DNA from: Macrococcus carouselicus
Lineage (GTDB): Bacteria > Bacillota > Bacilli > Staphylococcales > Staphylococcaceae
Reading direction: 5' to 3'
DNA length: 64,000 bases
NCBI RefSeq assembly: GCF_004359515.1
Contig: NZ_SCWD01000001.1
Location: 496,001-560,000, forward strand
Shown here: one piece after another, positions 31,718-43,062 of the stretch
Position numbering within the stretch: the first letter of the stretch is position 1
How the letters are laid out: each line of letters starts with the position of its first letter
Program-made: the position numbers and the translations under genes
Notes under the pieces: generated by a model
What the model saw: only the letters and a program-made list of their open reading frames with translations
Told to the model about the DNA's origin: nothing
Databases searched by the model: none

Positions 31718-33787
31718 TTGGCAGAGAATCTTGTCATTGTTGAATCGCCTGCAAAAGCAAAAACCATTGAAAAATATTTAGGAAAAAAATTTAAAGTCAT
31801 CGCCTCTATGGGACATGTCAGAGATTTACCTCGCAGTCAGATGGGCATTGATGTTGATAATGATTTTGAACCTCGATATATTACAATCCGCGGTAAAGGC
31901 CCTGTCGTGCAGGAGCTGAAGAAATATGCGAAGAAAGCGAAACATGTTTATCTCGCAAGTGACCCGGACCGTGAAGGTGAAGCGATTGCCTGGCATTTGG
32001 CACATATACTGGATATAGACGAAACAGCAAAATCACGGGTGGTCTTCAACGAGATCACAAAAGATGCGGTCAAAGAGAGTTTCAGATCACCGCGTGAAAT
32101 CAAGCATGAACTGGTCGATGCCCAGCAGGCACGCCGGGCGCTGGACCGCCTGGTTGGTTATAATATCTCACCTGTGCTGTGGAAAAAAGTGAAGAAAGGT
32201 CTGTCAGCCGGTCGTGTTCAGTCTGTTGCACTCAAATTGATCATCGACCGTGAGGAAGAGATCAATGCATTCAAACCTGAGGAATACTGGACAATCGACG
32301 GTACGTTCAAGCATAAAGGCGTCACTTTCAAAGCGAAGTTTCTGCATGAGAACAATAAACCGAAGAAGCTGAAGAACAGTGGAGACGTCAAGGCGATTGT
32401 CAGTCAGCTGGCCGGCGATCAGTTCGATGTCACTGATGTCTCTAAGAAGGAGAAGCTGCGTAATCCTGCCAATCCTTTCACGACTTCTTCTCTGCAGCAG
32501 GAAGCAGCCCGTAAACTGAACTTCAAAGCCCGTAAGACAATGATGCTTGCTCAGCAGCTGTATGAAGGGATTGATCTGAAGAAACAGGGGACAGTCGGGC
32601 TCATCACTTATATGAGAACAGACTCAACACGTATTTCTGCGACTGCGAAAGATGAAGCAGCCGGTTACATCAAAGAGAATTACGGCGACACCTTTCTGTC
32701 AAATCGTAAGAAGACAAAACAGAAGGAAGGCTCACAGGATGCCCACGAGGCCGTTCGGCCGACTTCAGCACTGCGTACGCCGAATTCCATGAAGGATTAT
32801 CTGTCACGCGATCAACTACGTCTCTATAAACTGATCTGGGAACGTTTCATGGCGAGTCAGATGGCTCCTGCCGTCATAGATACAGTTGCTGTGGACTTGA
32901 CGCAAGGAAATATCAAGTTCCGTGCGAACGGTCAGACAGTGAAGTTCAAAGGCTTTATGAGCGTCTATATTGAAGGTAATGATGATGTTGAGGAAGAAGG
33001 CGAGAACAGACTGCCAGAACTCGTAGTCGGTGATAAAGTTCAGGCGACGGATATCGCTGAAAACCAGCATTTCACTCAGCCGCCGCCACGCTATACAGAA
33101 GCACGGCTGGTGAAGACGCTTGAAGAGAAGGGGATCGGTCGGCCATCTACCTATGCACCGACACTCGATACCATTCAGAAGCGTAATTATGTCAAAGTGG
33201 ATCAGAAGAAATTCTTCCCGACAGAACTGGGTGTCATCGTCAATGACAGCGTGAAGGAATACTTCCCTGAAATCGTAGAAGTTGACTTCACCGCGAACAT
33301 GGAGGCACTGCTTGACCGGGTGGCAAATGGCGAGATGGAGTGGAAGAAGGTTCTCTCAGCTTTCTATGATAACTTCAAGATTGATCTGGAGCGCGCAGAA
33401 GCAGAGATGGAGAAAATCGAGATCAAGGATGAGCCGGCAGGTGAGGACTGTGAGAAATGCGGGTCGCCGATGGTCATCAAGATGGGACGCTACGGTAAGT
33501 TCATGGCGTGCTCGAATTTCCCCGACTGCCGCAACACGAAGGCCATCGTCAAATCAATCGGTGTTCCTTGTCCGAAATGTGAGGACGGCGAAGTGGTGGA
33601 GCGTAAGTCCAAGAAAAACCGTATTTTCTACGGCTGCACGAATTTCCCTGAATGTGATTTCATTTCATGGGATAAACCCGTACCGAGAAAATGTCCGAAA
33701 TGTGAGACACAGCTTGTGGAACGGAAAAAAGGAAAGAACATGCAGGTTGTCTGTCCGAACTGCGAATACGAAGAAAAACCTCAATAA
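31718..33787 (+). CDS. topA: DNA topoisomerase I
   Basis: 689 residues, full length, from a TTG start behind AAAAGGGGAG. Toprim domain at the N-terminus ([17 protein letters not shown], the [14 protein letters not shown] motif with acidic metal ligands). The catalytic tyrosine is Y298 in [10 protein letters not shown]. The C-terminus holds three four-cysteine zinc modules (about residues 575-685, each C-x2-C...C...C with an SNFPDC-type second half). It relaxes negative supercoils and is essential in most bacteria. The promoter lies in the short gap after dprA; a strong terminator follows. Confidence 0.97.
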   Translation: MAENLVIVESPAKAKTIEKYLGKKFKVIASMGHVRDLPRSQMGIDVDNDFEPRYITIRGKGPVVQELKKYAKKAKHVYLASDPDREGEAIAWHLAHILDIDETAKSRVVFNEITKDAVKESFRSPREIKHELVDAQQARRALDRLVGYNISPVLWKKVKKGLSAGRVQSVALKLIIDREEEINAFKPEEYWTIDGTFKHKGVTFKAKFLHENNKPKKLKNSGDVKAIVSQLAGDQFDVTDVSKKEKLRNPANPFTTSSLQQEAARKLNFKARKTMMLAQQLYEGIDLKKQGTVGLITYMRTDSTRISATAKDEAAGYIKENYGDTFLSNRKKTKQKEGSQDAHEAVRPTSALRTPNSMKDYLSRDQLRLYKLIWERFMASQMAPAVIDTVAVDLTQGNIKFRANGQTVKFKGFMSVYIEGNDDVEEEGENRLPELVVGDKVQATDIAENQHFTQPPPRYTEARLVKTLEEKGIGRPSTYAPTLDTIQKRNYVKVDQKKFFPTELGVIVNDSVKEYFPEIVEVDFTANMEALLDRVANGEMEWKKVLSAFYDNFKIDLERAEAEMEKIEIKDEPAGEDCEKCGSPMVIKMGRYGKFMACSNFPDCRNTKAIVKSIGVPCPKCEDGEVVERKSKKNRIFYGCTNFPECDFISWDKPVPRKCPKCETQLVERKKGKNMQVVCPNCEYEEKPQ

Positions 33788-33791
33788 AATG

Positions 33792-33819
33792 ACGATGTGC
33801 AGCTGCACATCGTTCTTTT
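33792..33819 (+). terminator. Terminator of topA
   Basis: Perfect 11-bp hairpin ACGATGTGCAG / CTGCACATCGT followed by TCTTTT. Confidence 0.88.
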
Positions 33820-33876
33820 AGTTTATTTACTTATCAGAATATATTACAATCAGTAAGGATCAAGGAGGAATGACAT

Positions 33877-35178
33877 ATGACAACAGTTAATGTAATCGGA
33901 GCCGGACTAGCCGGTTCAGAAGCCGCTTATCAGCTGGCAGAACGCAATATTAAAGTAAACCTTTACGAAATGAGACCAGTCAAACAGACGCCCGCTCATC
34001 ATACAGATAAATTCGCAGAACTCGTCTGCTCAAATTCACTGAGAGGTAATGCACTGACGAACGGAGTCGGGGTCTTAAAAGAAGAGATGCGACGCCTGGA
34101 TTCACTCGTCATGAAAGCAGCGGATGCTGCAAGTGTGCCTGCAGGGGGTGCGCTCGCCGTTGACCGCCACGAATTCAGTGGCTTTATCACTGATACGCTA
34201 AGAAATCATCCGAACATCACAGTATATAATGAAGAAATCCACTCTGTACCGACAGGACCGACGATTGTTGCGACGGGTCCTCTGACCACTGAGACTTTAT
34301 CAAAGAGCATTCAGGAGCTGACCGGTCAGGATCATCTTTATTTCTATGATGCTGCGGCACCGATTGTTGAGAAGGATTCCATCAATATGGATAAAGTCTA
34401 TCTAAAATCACGCTATGATAAAGGCGAGGCTGCTTATCTGAACTGTCCGATGACTGAAGAGGAGTTTGACCGCTTCTACAACGCAATATTAGAAGCAGAA
34501 GTCGTGCCGCTGAAGGAATTTGAGAAAGAGATTTATTTCGAAGGCTGTATGCCGTTTGAAGAGATGGCGAAGCGCGGCCGTAAGACACTGCTTTTCGGTC
34601 CGATGAAACCCGTTGGTCTCGAAGATCCGAAGACGGGTAAACGTCCGTTCGCCGTTGTGCAGCTCCGTCAGGATGATGCAGCAGGGACACTTTATAACAT
34701 TGTCGGTTTTCAGACGCATCTGAAGTGGGGGGCTCAGAAAGAGATTCTGCAGCTGATTCCAGGGCTTGAGAATGTCGAGATTGTCCGCTACGGTGTGATG
34801 CACCGCAATACATTCATCAACTCACCGACCAACCTAGAACCGACCTATCAGTTCAAGGGTAAGGATGACTTATTCCTTGCGGGACAGATGACAGGTGTGG
34901 AAGGTTATGTTGAAAGTGCAGCGAGTGGTCTGATCGCGGGGATCAATGCGGCCAAACTGGCAAGTGGACTCCAGCCGATTGTCTTTCCGCCTTCAACCAT
35001 GATCGGTGCGATGGCACATTATATTACCCATACAAATGCGAAGAATTTCCAGCCGATGAACGCCAACTTTGGTCTGCTGCCTCCGCTTGAAAAAAGAATC
35101 AAAGATAAAAAAGAACGTTACGAAATGCTTGCCCATAAGGCGCTGGACAGCCTGGATCAATTTAAGGTGACTTTGTAG
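33877..35178 (+). CDS. trmFO: tRNA (uracil-5-)-methyltransferase, folate-dependent
   Basis: 433 residues; ATG behind AAGGAGG. The FAD-binding GxGxxG (V-I-G-A-G-L-A-G) is at the start, followed by [30 protein letters not shown], a signature of TrmFO (the GidA-like family). It uses methylenetetrahydrofolate and FAD to make 5-methyluridine at position 54 in the T-loop of tRNAs. Length matches staphylococcal TrmFO. It is a separate unit between the topA terminator and the xerC promoter. Confidence 0.97.
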   Translation: MTTVNVIGAGLAGSEAAYQLAERNIKVNLYEMRPVKQTPAHHTDKFAELVCSNSLRGNALTNGVGVLKEEMRRLDSLVMKAADAASVPAGGALAVDRHEFSGFITDTLRNHPNITVYNEEIHSVPTGPTIVATGPLTTETLSKSIQELTGQDHLYFYDAAAPIVEKDSINMDKVYLKSRYDKGEAAYLNCPMTEEEFDRFYNAILEAEVVPLKEFEKEIYFEGCMPFEEMAKRGRKTLLFGPMKPVGLEDPKTGKRPFAVVQLRQDDAAGTLYNIVGFQTHLKWGAQKEILQLIPGLENVEIVRYGVMHRNTFINSPTNLEPTYQFKGKDDLFLAGQMTGVEGYVESAASGLIAGINAAKLASGLQPIVFPPSTMIGAMAHYITHTNAKNFQPMNANFGLLPPLEKRIKDKKERYEMLAHKALDSLDQFKVTL

Positions 35179-35187
35179 AGCTTTCGA

Positions 35188-35217
35188 TTGAATATAAATT
35201 CTGAATTGTGATACAAT
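35188..35217 (+). promoter_or_regulatory. Promoter of the xerC-hslV-hslU-codY operon
   Basis: TTGAAT, 18-base spacer, TACAAT, 23 bases before the xerC start. Confidence 0.65.
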
Positions 35218-35240
35218 TCGGATAAATGGAGGGGTTATGC

Positions 35241-36113
35241 ATGGATCAACGCGTAGAAGACTTCAGCCGCTTTCTGCGTCTGGAAAAAGGATTCTCTGAT
35301 CATACACAGACGGCTTACGTGCAGGATGTACTTCATTTCATGGAGTACCTGAGTCAGCAGCACATAGGACTTGATTCTTTCGTCTACCGTGATGCACGCG
35401 GCTACCTTGTCCATCTGTATGACCAGAAGCTGACCCGCTCAACTGTGTCGCGGAAAATATCCAGCCTGAAGACTTTCTATCGTTTTCTGCAGCTGGACAG
35501 AGATGCAGTTAATCCGTTCGATAGCCTCATTCATCCCAAACACGAAAAATATTTGCCGCAGTTTTTTTATGAGGAGGAAATAGAACGCCTGTTTGCGGAA
35601 GTCAATCAGGGCAGACCTTTCCATGTAAGAGATCAGCTGATACTTGAGGTGCTGTATGCGACCGGCATCAGGGTCTCAGAACTTGTTAATCTACAGCTGA
35701 CTGATCTTGATGAAGAGATGATGCTCCTGAAAGTGCTCGGTAAAGGTAACAAGGAGCGAATCGTACCGTTCGGCAGTTTTGCCCTGAAGAGTCTGCGGGA
35801 ATACTTACCGCTAAGACGTCAGCATGCGAAGGATCACGATTTCCTGCTGATCAACCAGCAGGGCGGGCCGCTGACCGCACGAGGGGTTAGATATGTGCTG
35901 AATGATATCATCAAGCGGACCGGTCAAGTGTCACATATTCATCCGCATATGCTGCGGCATACGTTTGCAACTCATCTGCTGAACGAAGGTGCGGACCTCA
36001 GGACCGTTCAGGATCTGCTCGGCCATGTCAATCTATCGACGACGGGCAGATATACCCATGTAACAAAAGAACATCTTAGACAGACTTATTTAAATGCACA
36101 TCCACGTGCATAA
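35241..36113 (+). CDS. xerC: Tyrosine recombinase XerC
   Basis: 290 residues from ATG 35241 (GGAGGGG just upstream; an ATG 15 bases earlier overlaps that site and is rejected). N-terminal SAM-like DNA-binding domain, then the catalytic domain with R in [18 protein letters not shown] and the nucleophile Y in T-G-R-Y-T-H-V. With XerD it resolves chromosome dimers at dif. The operon xerC-hslV-hslU-codY is the classical Firmicute arrangement (codV-clpQY-codY). Confidence 0.96.
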   Translation: MDQRVEDFSRFLRLEKGFSDHTQTAYVQDVLHFMEYLSQQHIGLDSFVYRDARGYLVHLYDQKLTRSTVSRKISSLKTFYRFLQLDRDAVNPFDSLIHPKHEKYLPQFFYEEEIERLFAEVNQGRPFHVRDQLILEVLYATGIRVSELVNLQLTDLDEEMMLLKVLGKGNKERIVPFGSFALKSLREYLPLRRQHAKDHDFLLINQQGGPLTARGVRYVLNDIIKRTGQVSHIHPHMLRHTFATHLLNEGADLRTVQDLLGHVNLSTTGRYTHVTKEHLRQTYLNAHPRA

Positions 36114-36127
36114 AGGAGAGGAAATCT

Positions 36128-36652
36128 GTGACTACAATCTTTGCAATCAAACACGGTGGACATACCGCAATGGCTGGTGACGGACAGGTTACACTCGGTG
36201 AACAGGTCATTATGAAGGCAACGGCTAAAAAGGTGCGTCGTCTCTTCGATGATAAAGTAGTGGCAGGTTTTGCCGGCAGCGTTGCGGATGCATTCACGCT
36301 CTTTGAGAAATTTGAAGCGAAACTTTATGAATATAACGGCAACCTGTCACGGGCAGCCGTGGAGCTTGCCAAGGAATGGCGCGGTGATAAAATGCTGCGT
36401 CAGCTGGAAGCGATGCTGATCGTCATGAATGACAAGGAACTGCTCTTAGTCAGCGGGACCGGCGAAGTGATTCAGCCGGATGATGATGTCATCGCCATCG
36501 GTTCAGGCGGTAACTACGCACTCAGTGCAGGTCGTGCACTCAAAAAACATGCACCTCATCTTTCAGCAAGTGAGATTGCCCGCGAGAGCCTGGACACGGC
36601 AGCTGATATCTGTGTCTTTACAAACCATAATATTATTTTTGAGGAACTCTAA
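36128..36652 (+). CDS. hslV: ATP-dependent protease subunit HslV (ClpQ)
   Basis: 174 residues with a GTG start behind AAAGGAGAGG. The mature enzyme begins with Thr2 (M-T-T-I-F-A-I-K), the N-terminal nucleophile; the G-D-G-Q-V-T-L-G motif and [14 protein letters not shown] are typical. It forms the two-ring peptidase of the HslVU complex in the cytoplasm, with HslU, encoded nine bases downstream. Some Gram-positives use Ser instead of Thr as nucleophile; here Thr follows the start. Confidence 0.96.
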   Translation: MTTIFAIKHGGHTAMAGDGQVTLGEQVIMKATAKKVRRLFDDKVVAGFAGSVADAFTLFEKFEAKLYEYNGNLSRAAVELAKEWRGDKMLRQLEAMLIVMNDKELLLVSGTGEVIQPDDDVIAIGSGGNYALSAGRALKKHAPHLSASEIARESLDTAADICVFTNHNIIFEEL

Positions 36653-36661
36653 GGAGGCATT

Positions 36662-38047
36662 ATGAATAACAAACTGAAACTCACCCCGAAGGAAATCGTC
36701 TCTGAACTGAATCAGCATATTGTCGGTCAGGAAGACGCCAAGAAGAAAGTAGCGATCAGCCTCAGAAATCGCTACCGCCGTTCCAAGCTGGACGAGCAGC
36801 TGCAGCAGGAGATTATCCCGAAGAATATTCTGATGATCGGACCGACTGGTGTCGGTAAGACAGAAATTGCCAGACGGATTGCCCGTCTCGTCGGTGCGCC
36901 TTTCGTCAAAGTGGAGGCAACGAAATATACAGAAGTCGGTTACGTCGGTCGTGATGTTGAAAGCATGATTCGTGATCTGGTGGAGAACGGGGTCCGACTG
37001 GTCAAAGAGGAAAAGAAAAAGGAAGTGCTGGCCGAAGCGACACAGGCAGCAGATGAGCGTCTGGTCAAACTTCTTGTTCCTGCCATGAAAAAGAAGCAGT
37101 CAGGCGGCAATCCTTTTGAAGCGCTGTTCGGTGGTCAGATGCCGAACCTGATGGACCAGCATGAGGAAGAAGAGGTCACACCTGACATCAGCTCAAAGCG
37201 TGAAGACATCAGACGTCGCCTGAAAAACGGTGAACTGGAGCAGGAGATCATCAAGATTAAAGTGGAGCAGGAGCAGGGGCTGCCGTTCGGTATGGATATG
37301 CCGGGTAACAATATGCAGGATATGCTCAGCCAGATGATGCCGAAGAAGAAAGTAGAACGTCAGCTGACCGTCGAAAAAGCACGCCCTATTCTTATAGATG
37401 AGGAAGCAGGTAAACTGATTGACCAGGAATCAGTCAATCAGGAAGCAGTGCAGCTTGCAGAGCAGCTCGGTATCGTCTTTATAGATGAAATTGATAAGAT
37501 TGCCGGCAGCTCGAACTCTGGACAGGACGTCTCCAGACAAGGTGTTCAACGTGATATCCTGCCGATTGTTGAAGGCAGTGTCATACAGACGAAATACGGG
37601 GCAGTGAACACTGAACACATTCTCTTCATCGGTGCGGGTGCCTTTCATGTCTCCAAGCCAAGTGACCTCATCCCTGAGCTGCAGGGGCGTTTTCCGATCA
37701 GAGTCGAACTGCACAAACTCTCAGTGGATGACTTCGAGAAGATACTGCGTGAACCGAAGTTGTCACTGCTCAGACAATACGAAAGTCTGCTCGCAACTGA
37801 AGATGTGACGATCACCTTTACTGATGAGGCGATCACACGTCTTGCGGAAATCGCTTACGAAGTGAACCAGGATACCGATAATATCGGTGCCAGACGACTT
37901 CATACCATCATGGAGAAGATGCTTGAGGATCTCTCGTTCGAAGCGCCTGATATGCCGAATGCACATGTGGAAATCACAAAGCAGTACGTAGAATCAAAAC
38001 TGGGCTCAATTGCAACCAATAAAAATCTAAGTGAGTTTATACTCTAA
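36662..38047 (+). CDS. hslU: ATP-dependent protease ATPase subunit HslU (ClpY)
   Basis: 461 residues. Walker A G-P-T-G-V-G-K-T, Walker B (V-F-I-D-E-I-D-K-I) and the [14 protein letters not shown] pore-loop region place it in the AAA+ HslU family; the intermediate I domain (about 110-240) is charged and methionine-rich. It unfolds substrates and opens HslV. The C-terminal L-S-E-F-I-L peptide fits the activating tail that inserts into HslV. Ribosome site AAGGAGG overlaps the end of hslV's spacer. Confidence 0.96.
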   Translation: MNNKLKLTPKEIVSELNQHIVGQEDAKKKVAISLRNRYRRSKLDEQLQQEIIPKNILMIGPTGVGKTEIARRIARLVGAPFVKVEATKYTEVGYVGRDVESMIRDLVENGVRLVKEEKKKEVLAEATQAADERLVKLLVPAMKKKQSGGNPFEALFGGQMPNLMDQHEEEEVTPDISSKREDIRRRLKNGELEQEIIKIKVEQEQGLPFGMDMPGNNMQDMLSQMMPKKKVERQLTVEKARPILIDEEAGKLIDQESVNQEAVQLAEQLGIVFIDEIDKIAGSSNSGQDVSRQGVQRDILPIVEGSVIQTKYGAVNTEHILFIGAGAFHVSKPSDLIPELQGRFPIRVELHKLSVDDFEKILREPKLSLLRQYESLLATEDVTITFTDEAITRLAEIAYEVNQDTDNIGARRLHTIMEKMLEDLSFEAPDMPNAHVEITKQYVESKLGSIATNKNLSEFIL

Positions 38048-38064
38048 AGGAGACTGTCAACGTT

Positions 38065-38838
38065 ATGAAATTATTAGAAAAAACACGTGAAATCAACAAG
38101 TTACTGCAGGAGCATGAGGGACTTGCAGTCGATTTCAAGGAGATGGCTGACCATCTTGGCAGCGTCATGCAGTCCAATGTCTTCATCGTTTCCAGACGAG
38201 GTAAGATTCTCGGTTTTGGAGTAAATGAACTTCTCAAGAATGACCGCATCATCAAAATGCTTGAGGACCGGCAGATTCCTGAAACTTATACGGATTATCT
38301 CCTGAAGGTCGATGCTACTCAATCCAATATCACACTTGATGACAGATTAACCGTCTTCCCGCCTGAAAATGAGGAGCTGTTCAAGGACAGCAAAACAACC
38401 ATCATACCGATTAAAGGTGGCGGTACAAGACTCGGTACACTGGTACTGGGACGTGTCGACAAGGAATTTGATGACAATGACCTTGTACTCGGTGAGTATG
38501 CGGCGACAGTCGTCGGTATGGAGATTCTCCGCGAGAAACATACAGAGATTGAAAGCAAGGCTCGTGACAAAGCAGCGATTACCATGGCGATCAATTCACT
38601 TTCTTATTCTGAGAAGGAAGCGATCGAACATATCTTTGAAGAACTTAATGCTAATGAAGGTCTTCTGGTTGCATCCAAAGTGGCCGATCGTGTAGGAATC
38701 ACACGTTCAGTCATCGTTAATGCACTGCGTAAACTGGAAAGTGCAGGTGTCATTGAATCCCGCTCACTCGGTATGAAAGGAACATTCATTAAAATCAAGA
38801 AAGAACAGTTCTTAAAGGAACTTGAAAACAGCCATTAA
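38065..38838 (+). CDS. codY: GTP-sensing global repressor CodY
   Basis: 257 residues. N-terminal GAF domain (about 1-155) that binds branched-chain amino acids, and C-terminal winged helix-turn-helix (about 180-250, [40 protein letters not shown]), the hallmark CodY recognition helix. It represses nutrient-scavenging and other stationary-phase genes when isoleucine and GTP are plentiful. Last gene of the xerC operon; the terminator overlaps its stop codon. Confidence 0.97.
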   Translation: MKLLEKTREINKLLQEHEGLAVDFKEMADHLGSVMQSNVFIVSRRGKILGFGVNELLKNDRIIKMLEDRQIPETYTDYLLKVDATQSNITLDDRLTVFPPENEELFKDSKTTIIPIKGGGTRLGTLVLGRVDKEFDDNDLVLGEYAATVVGMEILREKHTEIESKARDKAAITMAINSLSYSEKEAIEHIFEELNANEGLLVASKVADRVGITRSVIVNALRKLESAGVIESRSLGMKGTFIKIKKEQFLKELENSH

Positions 38839-38853
38839 TATGGTTGTTTTTTT
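38827..38853 (+). terminator. Terminator of the xerC-codY operon
   Basis: AACAGCCAT pairs with ATGGTTGTT (one G-T pair) around the stop codon, followed by TTTTTTTC. Confidence 0.8.
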
Positions 38854-38902
38854 CTGTTTGATATGATATATTAATAGACGGCTTGAAAAAAGCTAATTCA
38901 CA

Positions 38903-38959
38903 CACTATGGCTCAGTATTTCAGGGGTGCAGCTTGTCTGTTCTGAAATTGCCTGTAGTG
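38903..38959 (+). promoter_or_regulatory. Structured rpsB leader RNA
   Basis: Nested inverted repeats in the 130-base leader: CACTA / TAGTG (outer), GGC / GCC (middle), ATTTCAG / CTGAAAT (inner), closing an 18-base loop that contains GGGGTGCAGC. There is no T run behind it, so it is not a terminator. Such a leader could bind S2 or another ribosomal protein to adjust rpsB-tsf expression; this is inference. Confidence 0.5.
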
Positions 38960-38987
38960 GCGGAATAAACCAATAGGAGGAAATAAA

Positions 38988-39755
38988 ATGGCAGTTATCT
39001 CAATGAAACAATTGTTAGAAGCTGGTGTTCACTTCGGTCATCAGACTCGTCGCTGGAACCCAAAAATGAAGAAATACATCTTTACAGAAAGAAATGGTAT
39101 CTACATCATCGACCTTCAGAAAACAGTGAAGAAAGTTGAAGAAGCATACAACTTCATGAAATCTGTTGCTGAAGAAGGCGGTACTGTCTTATTCGTCGGT
39201 ACTAAAAAACAAGCTCAGGAAGCGATTAAAGAAGAAGCTGAGCGTTCAGGTCAGTTCTACATCAACCAACGTTGGTTAGGTGGAACTTTAACAAACTACA
39301 AAACAATCAACAAACGTGTAAAACGTATTGCTGAGATCGAAAAAATGGAAGCAGACGGTACATTCGACGTACTTCCTAAAAAAGAAGTCGTTGAACTTAA
39401 AAAAGAATACGATCGTCTGATCAAATTCTTAGGCGGTATCCGCGATATGAAATCTATGCCATCAGCAATCTTCGTTGTTGACCCTCGTAAAGAGCGCAAC
39501 GCAATCGCTGAAGCTAAAAAATTACACATTCCAATCGTCGGTATTGTTGATACAAACTGTGATCCAGACGAAATCGACTATGTTATCCCTGCAAACGATG
39601 ATGCAATCCGTGCCGTTAAATTATTAACAGGTAAAATGGCTGATGCAATCCTTGAAGCGAAACAAGGCGTTTCTGATGAGGAAGTTGCAGCTGAGCAGAA
39701 TATCGATTTAACTGAGTCAACTGAAGCGAAAGCTGACGAAACGACTGAAGCATAA
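38988..39755 (+). CDS. rpsB: 30S ribosomal protein S2
   Basis: 255 residues; ATG behind ATAGGAGGAAA. M[23 protein letters not shown] at the N-terminus and F-V-V-D-P-R-K-E...A-E-A-K-K are textbook S2. The acidic C-terminal tail is typical of Staphylococcaceae. Codon use is strongly biased to A/T-ending codons, unlike neighbouring genes, as expected for a very highly expressed gene. Followed by a strong terminator, then tsf. Confidence 0.98.
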   Translation: MAVISMKQLLEAGVHFGHQTRRWNPKMKKYIFTERNGIYIIDLQKTVKKVEEAYNFMKSVAEEGGTVLFVGTKKQAQEAIKEEAERSGQFYINQRWLGGTLTNYKTINKRVKRIAEIEKMEADGTFDVLPKKEVVELKKEYDRLIKFLGGIRDMKSMPSAIFVVDPRKERNAIAEAKKLHIPIVGIVDTNCDPDEIDYVIPANDDAIRAVKLLTGKMADAILEAKQGVSDEEVAAEQNIDLTESTEAKADETTEA

Positions 39756-39762
39756 TCAATTG

Positions 39763-39791
39763 AGGTGATAAGTTTACTTATCACCTTTTTT
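39763..39791 (+). terminator. Terminator after rpsB
   Basis: Perfect 11-bp hairpin AGGTGATAAGT / ACTTATCACCT followed by TTTTT. It probably lowers, without abolishing, transcription into tsf. Confidence 0.9.
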
Positions 39792-39881
39792 AAAGAAATT
39801 ATGTAAATATTTCGCCTTTTGTCTTACAATTTAGTATGATTGAAAAGTGAAGAACATATCTTTTATCTGGAGGAATTATTC

Positions 39882-40763
39882 ATGGCTATTACAGCACAAT
39901 TAGTAAAACAACTTCGCGAAAGAACTGGCGCAGGTATGATGGACTGCAAAAAAGCATTAACTGAAACTGATGGTGACATTGATGCAGCAGTTGACTACTT
40001 ACGTGAAAAAGGGATCGCTAAAGCAGCTAAAAAAGCTGACCGTATCGCCGCAGAAGGAACAACTTATGTGGCTTCAAAAGGAAACGATGCCGTTCTTTTA
40101 GAATTAAACTCAGAGACTGACTTCGTTGCACGTAATGAAGGTTTCCAGGCACTGGTTAAAGAAATGGCAGCTCACATCTTAGATACTAAACCGGCTGATC
40201 TTGAAGCATTGATGGCTTCAGAAATGTCAGATGGTAAATCAGTTGAAAACAAAATGCACGAAGCAATTTCTACAATCGGTGAAAAATTAACGTTACGTCG
40301 TTTTGTATTAGCAACTAAAACGGATGCAGATGCGTTCGGCGAATACCTGCACATGGGCGGCCGTATCGGCGTACTCGCTATTGTTGAAAACTCAACTGAT
40401 GCTGAAGCAGCGAAAGACGTTGCAATGCACATCGCTGCATTAAACCCTAAATTCGTTTCTCGTGAGCAGGTATCTGCTGAAGAGTTAGAGCATGAAAAAG
40501 ACATTCTTAAGCAGCAGGCGTTAAATGAAGGCAAACCAGAAAACATCGTTGAGAAAATGGTTGAAGGCCGTCTGCGTAAGTATCTTGAAGAAATCTGTGC
40601 AGTGGATCAGCCGTTCGTTAAGAACCCTGATCAGACTGTCGCTGAGTTCCTCAAATCAAAAGGTGGCACATTAAAATCATTCGTACGCTACGAAGTGGGT
40701 GAAGGTATCGAGAAACGTCAAGATAACTTCGCTGATGAAGTAATGGGTCAAATCAACAAATAA
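39882..40763 (+). CDS. tsf: Elongation factor Ts
   Basis: 293 residues from ATG 39882 behind GGAGGAATT; an upstream in-frame start at 39840 has no ribosome site and is not part of the family. [20 protein letters not shown] is the conserved start, and T-D-F-V-A-R-N-E the EF-Tu-binding signature. It exchanges GDP for GTP on EF-Tu. Length equals S. aureus EF-Ts. A/T-rich codon use as in rpsB. Confidence 0.97.
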   Translation: MAITAQLVKQLRERTGAGMMDCKKALTETDGDIDAAVDYLREKGIAKAAKKADRIAAEGTTYVASKGNDAVLLELNSETDFVARNEGFQALVKEMAAHILDTKPADLEALMASEMSDGKSVENKMHEAISTIGEKLTLRRFVLATKTDADAFGEYLHMGGRIGVLAIVENSTDAEAAKDVAMHIAALNPKFVSREQVSAEELEHEKDILKQQALNEGKPENIVEKMVEGRLRKYLEEICAVDQPFVKNPDQTVAEFLKSKGGTLKSFVRYEVGEGIEKRQDNFADEVMGQINK

Positions 40764-40772
40764 TAATGCATC

Positions 40773-40812
40773 AGACACGATGATTCAGGCATGATGATTC
40801 GTGTCTTTTTTT
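40773..40812 (+). terminator. Terminator of tsf
   Basis: AGACACGA / TCGTGTCT hairpin with inner pairs, followed by TTTTTTT. Confidence 0.82.
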
Positions 40813-40817
40813 AAGCA

Positions 40818-40846
40818 TTAACATATCAGTGACAAACTGATATAAT
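40818..40846 (+). promoter_or_regulatory. Promoter of pyrH-frr
   Basis: TTAACA, 17-base spacer, TATAAT. The transcript would have a leader of about 60 bases before pyrH. Confidence 0.8.
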
Positions 40847-40912
40847 ACATATAGTTTGTGCGCTTCTCTCACCAAAGAAGAGATAAAAAACAGATTGAAA
40901 GGGCGGAATTAA

Positions 40913-41632
40913 ATGGATACATCAAAATATAAGCGCGTCGTACTGAAACTGAGTGGAGAGGCACTGGCCGGAGATACAGGATTCGGGATCAATCCTGTCA
41001 TCATTAAAAACATCGCAAAACAGGTCGCTGAAGTCGCAAAAATGGACTGTGAAGTAGCAGTCATCGTTGGCGGCGGAAATATCTGGCGCGGTAAAACCGG
41101 CAGTGATCTCGGTATGGACCGCGGCACTGCTGATTATATGGGCATGCTGGCAACTGTCATGAATTCACTCGCGCTGCAGGACAGTCTGGAGCAGCTCGAC
41201 TGTGATACACGTGTGCTGACATCCATCTCGATGCAGCAGGTCGCTGAACCTTATATCAGACGTCGTGCCATCCGCCACCTTGAAAAAGGGCGTGTTGTGA
41301 TCTTCGCAGCAGGCATCGGCAATCCTTACTTCTCAACGGATACAACTGCTGCACTCCGTGCTGCTGAAATGGAAGCAGATGTGATTCTGATGGGCAAGAA
41401 TAATGTGGATGGTGTTTACTCTGCTGATCCTAAACTTGATCCGACAGCTAAAAAATATGAGAAGCTGACTTATATCCAGATGCTGCAGGAAGGGCTTCAG
41501 GTGATGGATTCAACGGCCAGCTCGTTCTGTATGGACAACGATATCCCGCTCGTGGTATTCTCAATTATGGAGGATGGTAACATCAAACGTGCCATCATGG
41601 GAGAAGAAATCGGTACAACGATTACTAAATAA
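40913..41632 (+). CDS. pyrH: UMP kinase
   Basis: 239 residues. [13 protein letters not shown] at the start, G-G-G-N-I-W-R-G and [15 protein letters not shown] mark the amino-acid-kinase fold UMP kinase. It phosphorylates UMP to UDP in pyrimidine nucleotide synthesis; the bacterial enzyme is a hexamer inhibited by UTP. Fifteen bases separate it from frr, so they form one operon, the usual arrangement. Confidence 0.97.
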   Translation: MDTSKYKRVVLKLSGEALAGDTGFGINPVIIKNIAKQVAEVAKMDCEVAVIVGGGNIWRGKTGSDLGMDRGTADYMGMLATVMNSLALQDSLEQLDCDTRVLTSISMQQVAEPYIRRRAIRHLEKGRVVIFAAGIGNPYFSTDTTAALRAAEMEADVILMGKNNVDGVYSADPKLDPTAKKYEKLTYIQMLQEGLQVMDSTASSFCMDNDIPLVVFSIMEDGNIKRAIMGEEIGTTITK

Positions 41633-41647
41633 GTGAGGAGAATTTCA

Positions 41648-42205
41648 ATGACGAACGCAATTATTAATGAAGCAAAAGACAAGATGTCTAAAAGTATCGA
41701 CAGCTTAACACGTGAATTTGCAGGCATCCGTGCCGGCCATGCCAATGCAGGACTGCTTGACCGGGTCACTGTCAACTACTACGGCGCTGATACGCCGGTT
41801 CAGCAGCTTGCAGGTATCTCTGTACCAGAAGCAAGAATGCTGGTTGTCACACCTTATGACAAAACATCAATCGATGACATCTTAAAAGCAATCAATATGG
41901 CGAATCTCGGCGTTAACCCGACATCTGATGGTACAGTGATTCGTATCACGGTTCCTGCACTGACTGAAGAACGCCGTAAAGATTTAGTGAAAGATGCCAG
42001 AAAAGAAGCTGAAAATGCTAAAGTCGCTATCCGTAACATCCGTCGTGATGCAAACGATGATCTGAAAAAAGCTGAAAAAGCGGGAGAACTGACTGAAGAT
42101 GATCTGCGTAGTTTCAGTGAAGATGTTCAGACTTTGACGAATGATCATATCAAAAAAATTGATGATCTGACAGCAGCAAAAGAGCAGGATATTATGGCCG
42201 TTTAA
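41648..42205 (+). CDS. frr: Ribosome recycling factor
   Basis: 185 residues from ATG 41648 behind GTGAGGAG; an in-frame ATG-like extension upstream is rejected. It contains the conserved R-A-G-R/H-A-N...[16 protein letters not shown] and [10 protein letters not shown] segments of RRF. It splits the post-termination ribosome together with EF-G. Normal length for the family. Confidence 0.97.
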   Translation: MTNAIINEAKDKMSKSIDSLTREFAGIRAGHANAGLLDRVTVNYYGADTPVQQLAGISVPEARMLVVTPYDKTSIDDILKAINMANLGVNPTSDGTVIRITVPALTEERRKDLVKDARKEAENAKVAIRNIRRDANDDLKKAEKAGELTEDDLRSFSEDVQTLTNDHIKKIDDLTAAKEQDIMAV

Positions 42206-42212
42206 TGGTTCT

Positions 42213-42255
42213 GAGCCGATGTTTTCACTTTAAGTGAGACATCGGCTCTTTTTTT
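42213..42255 (+). terminator. Terminator of pyrH-frr
   Basis: GAGCCGATGT / ACATCGGCTC with an inner TCACTT / AAGTGA stem, followed by TTTTTTT. Confidence 0.9.
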
Positions 42256-42316
42256 GTGGTTAAATAGAGATATAGATATGTTAGAATGTAGATTAGTATT
42301 GAAGCTGGAGGACCTT

Positions 42317-43060
42317 ATGTTTAATATATTCAAGAAGAAGACTTCTCAAGATATAAGCCATTCTGCAGTACCTGACCACATTGCGATTATTATGGACGGT
42401 AACGGCAGATGGGCTAAGAATAGAAAAATGCCCCGCATAAAAGGACATTACGAAGGGATGCAGACGGTTAAAAGAATTACTTCACATGCAAGTCAGATTG
42501 GCGTGAAGTATCTGACGGTCTATGCCTTCTCAACAGAGAACTGGACAAGACCGAAAGAAGAGGTCAATTATCTGATGAAACTGCCAGTGGAATTTATGTC
42601 TTCATTTCTGCCGGACCTCATGAAAAATAATATTAAGGTTGAATCAATGGGCTTTATCGAACAGCTGCCTGAGCACACGAAAGAAGCTCTGTATAAAGTG
42701 GAGCAGGAAACAAAGGACAATACAGGGATGAAGCTGATATTTGCGCTTAATTATGGCGGCCGTAAAGAAATAGTGGCTGCAGTCCAGCTGATTGCAGATG
42801 CCTATAAATCAAACGATATCAGTCTGGATGATATTGATGAGGAGCTGTTCAGCCAGTCACTCTTCACAAAGGACTATCCTGATCCCGACTTGCTGATCCG
42901 TACGTCAGGAGAAATACGTCTCAGCAACTTTATGCTGTGGCAGACGTCATATAGCGAGTTCGTCTTCCACGATAAGCTATGGCCGGATTATGAACCGTCG
43001 GATTTAGATGAAGCGATTCACATCTATCAATCCCGCCAGCGTCGATTTGGAGGGGTATAA
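42317..43060 (+). CDS. uppS: Undecaprenyl diphosphate synthase (isoprenyl transferase)
   Basis: 247 residues from ATG 42317 behind GGAGGACC; the frame extends upstream but without a site. I-A-I-I-M-D27-G-N-G-R-W-A is the substrate-binding P-loop with the catalytic Asp, and [14 protein letters not shown] is the second signature of cis-prenyltransferases. It makes the C55 lipid carrier for cell-wall synthesis from farnesyl diphosphate. First gene of uppS-cdsA-dxr-rseP-proS(-polC); two bases separate it from cdsA. Confidence 0.96.
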   Translation: MFNIFKKKTSQDISHSAVPDHIAIIMDGNGRWAKNRKMPRIKGHYEGMQTVKRITSHASQIGVKYLTVYAFSTENWTRPKEEVNYLMKLPVEFMSSFLPDLMKNNIKVESMGFIEQLPEHTKEALYKVEQETKDNTGMKLIFALNYGGRKEIVAAVQLIADAYKSNDISLDDIDEELFSQSLFTKDYPDPDLLIRTSGEIRLSNFMLWQTSYSEFVFHDKLWPDYEPSDLDEAIHIYQSRQRRFGGV

Positions 43061-43062
43061 GC

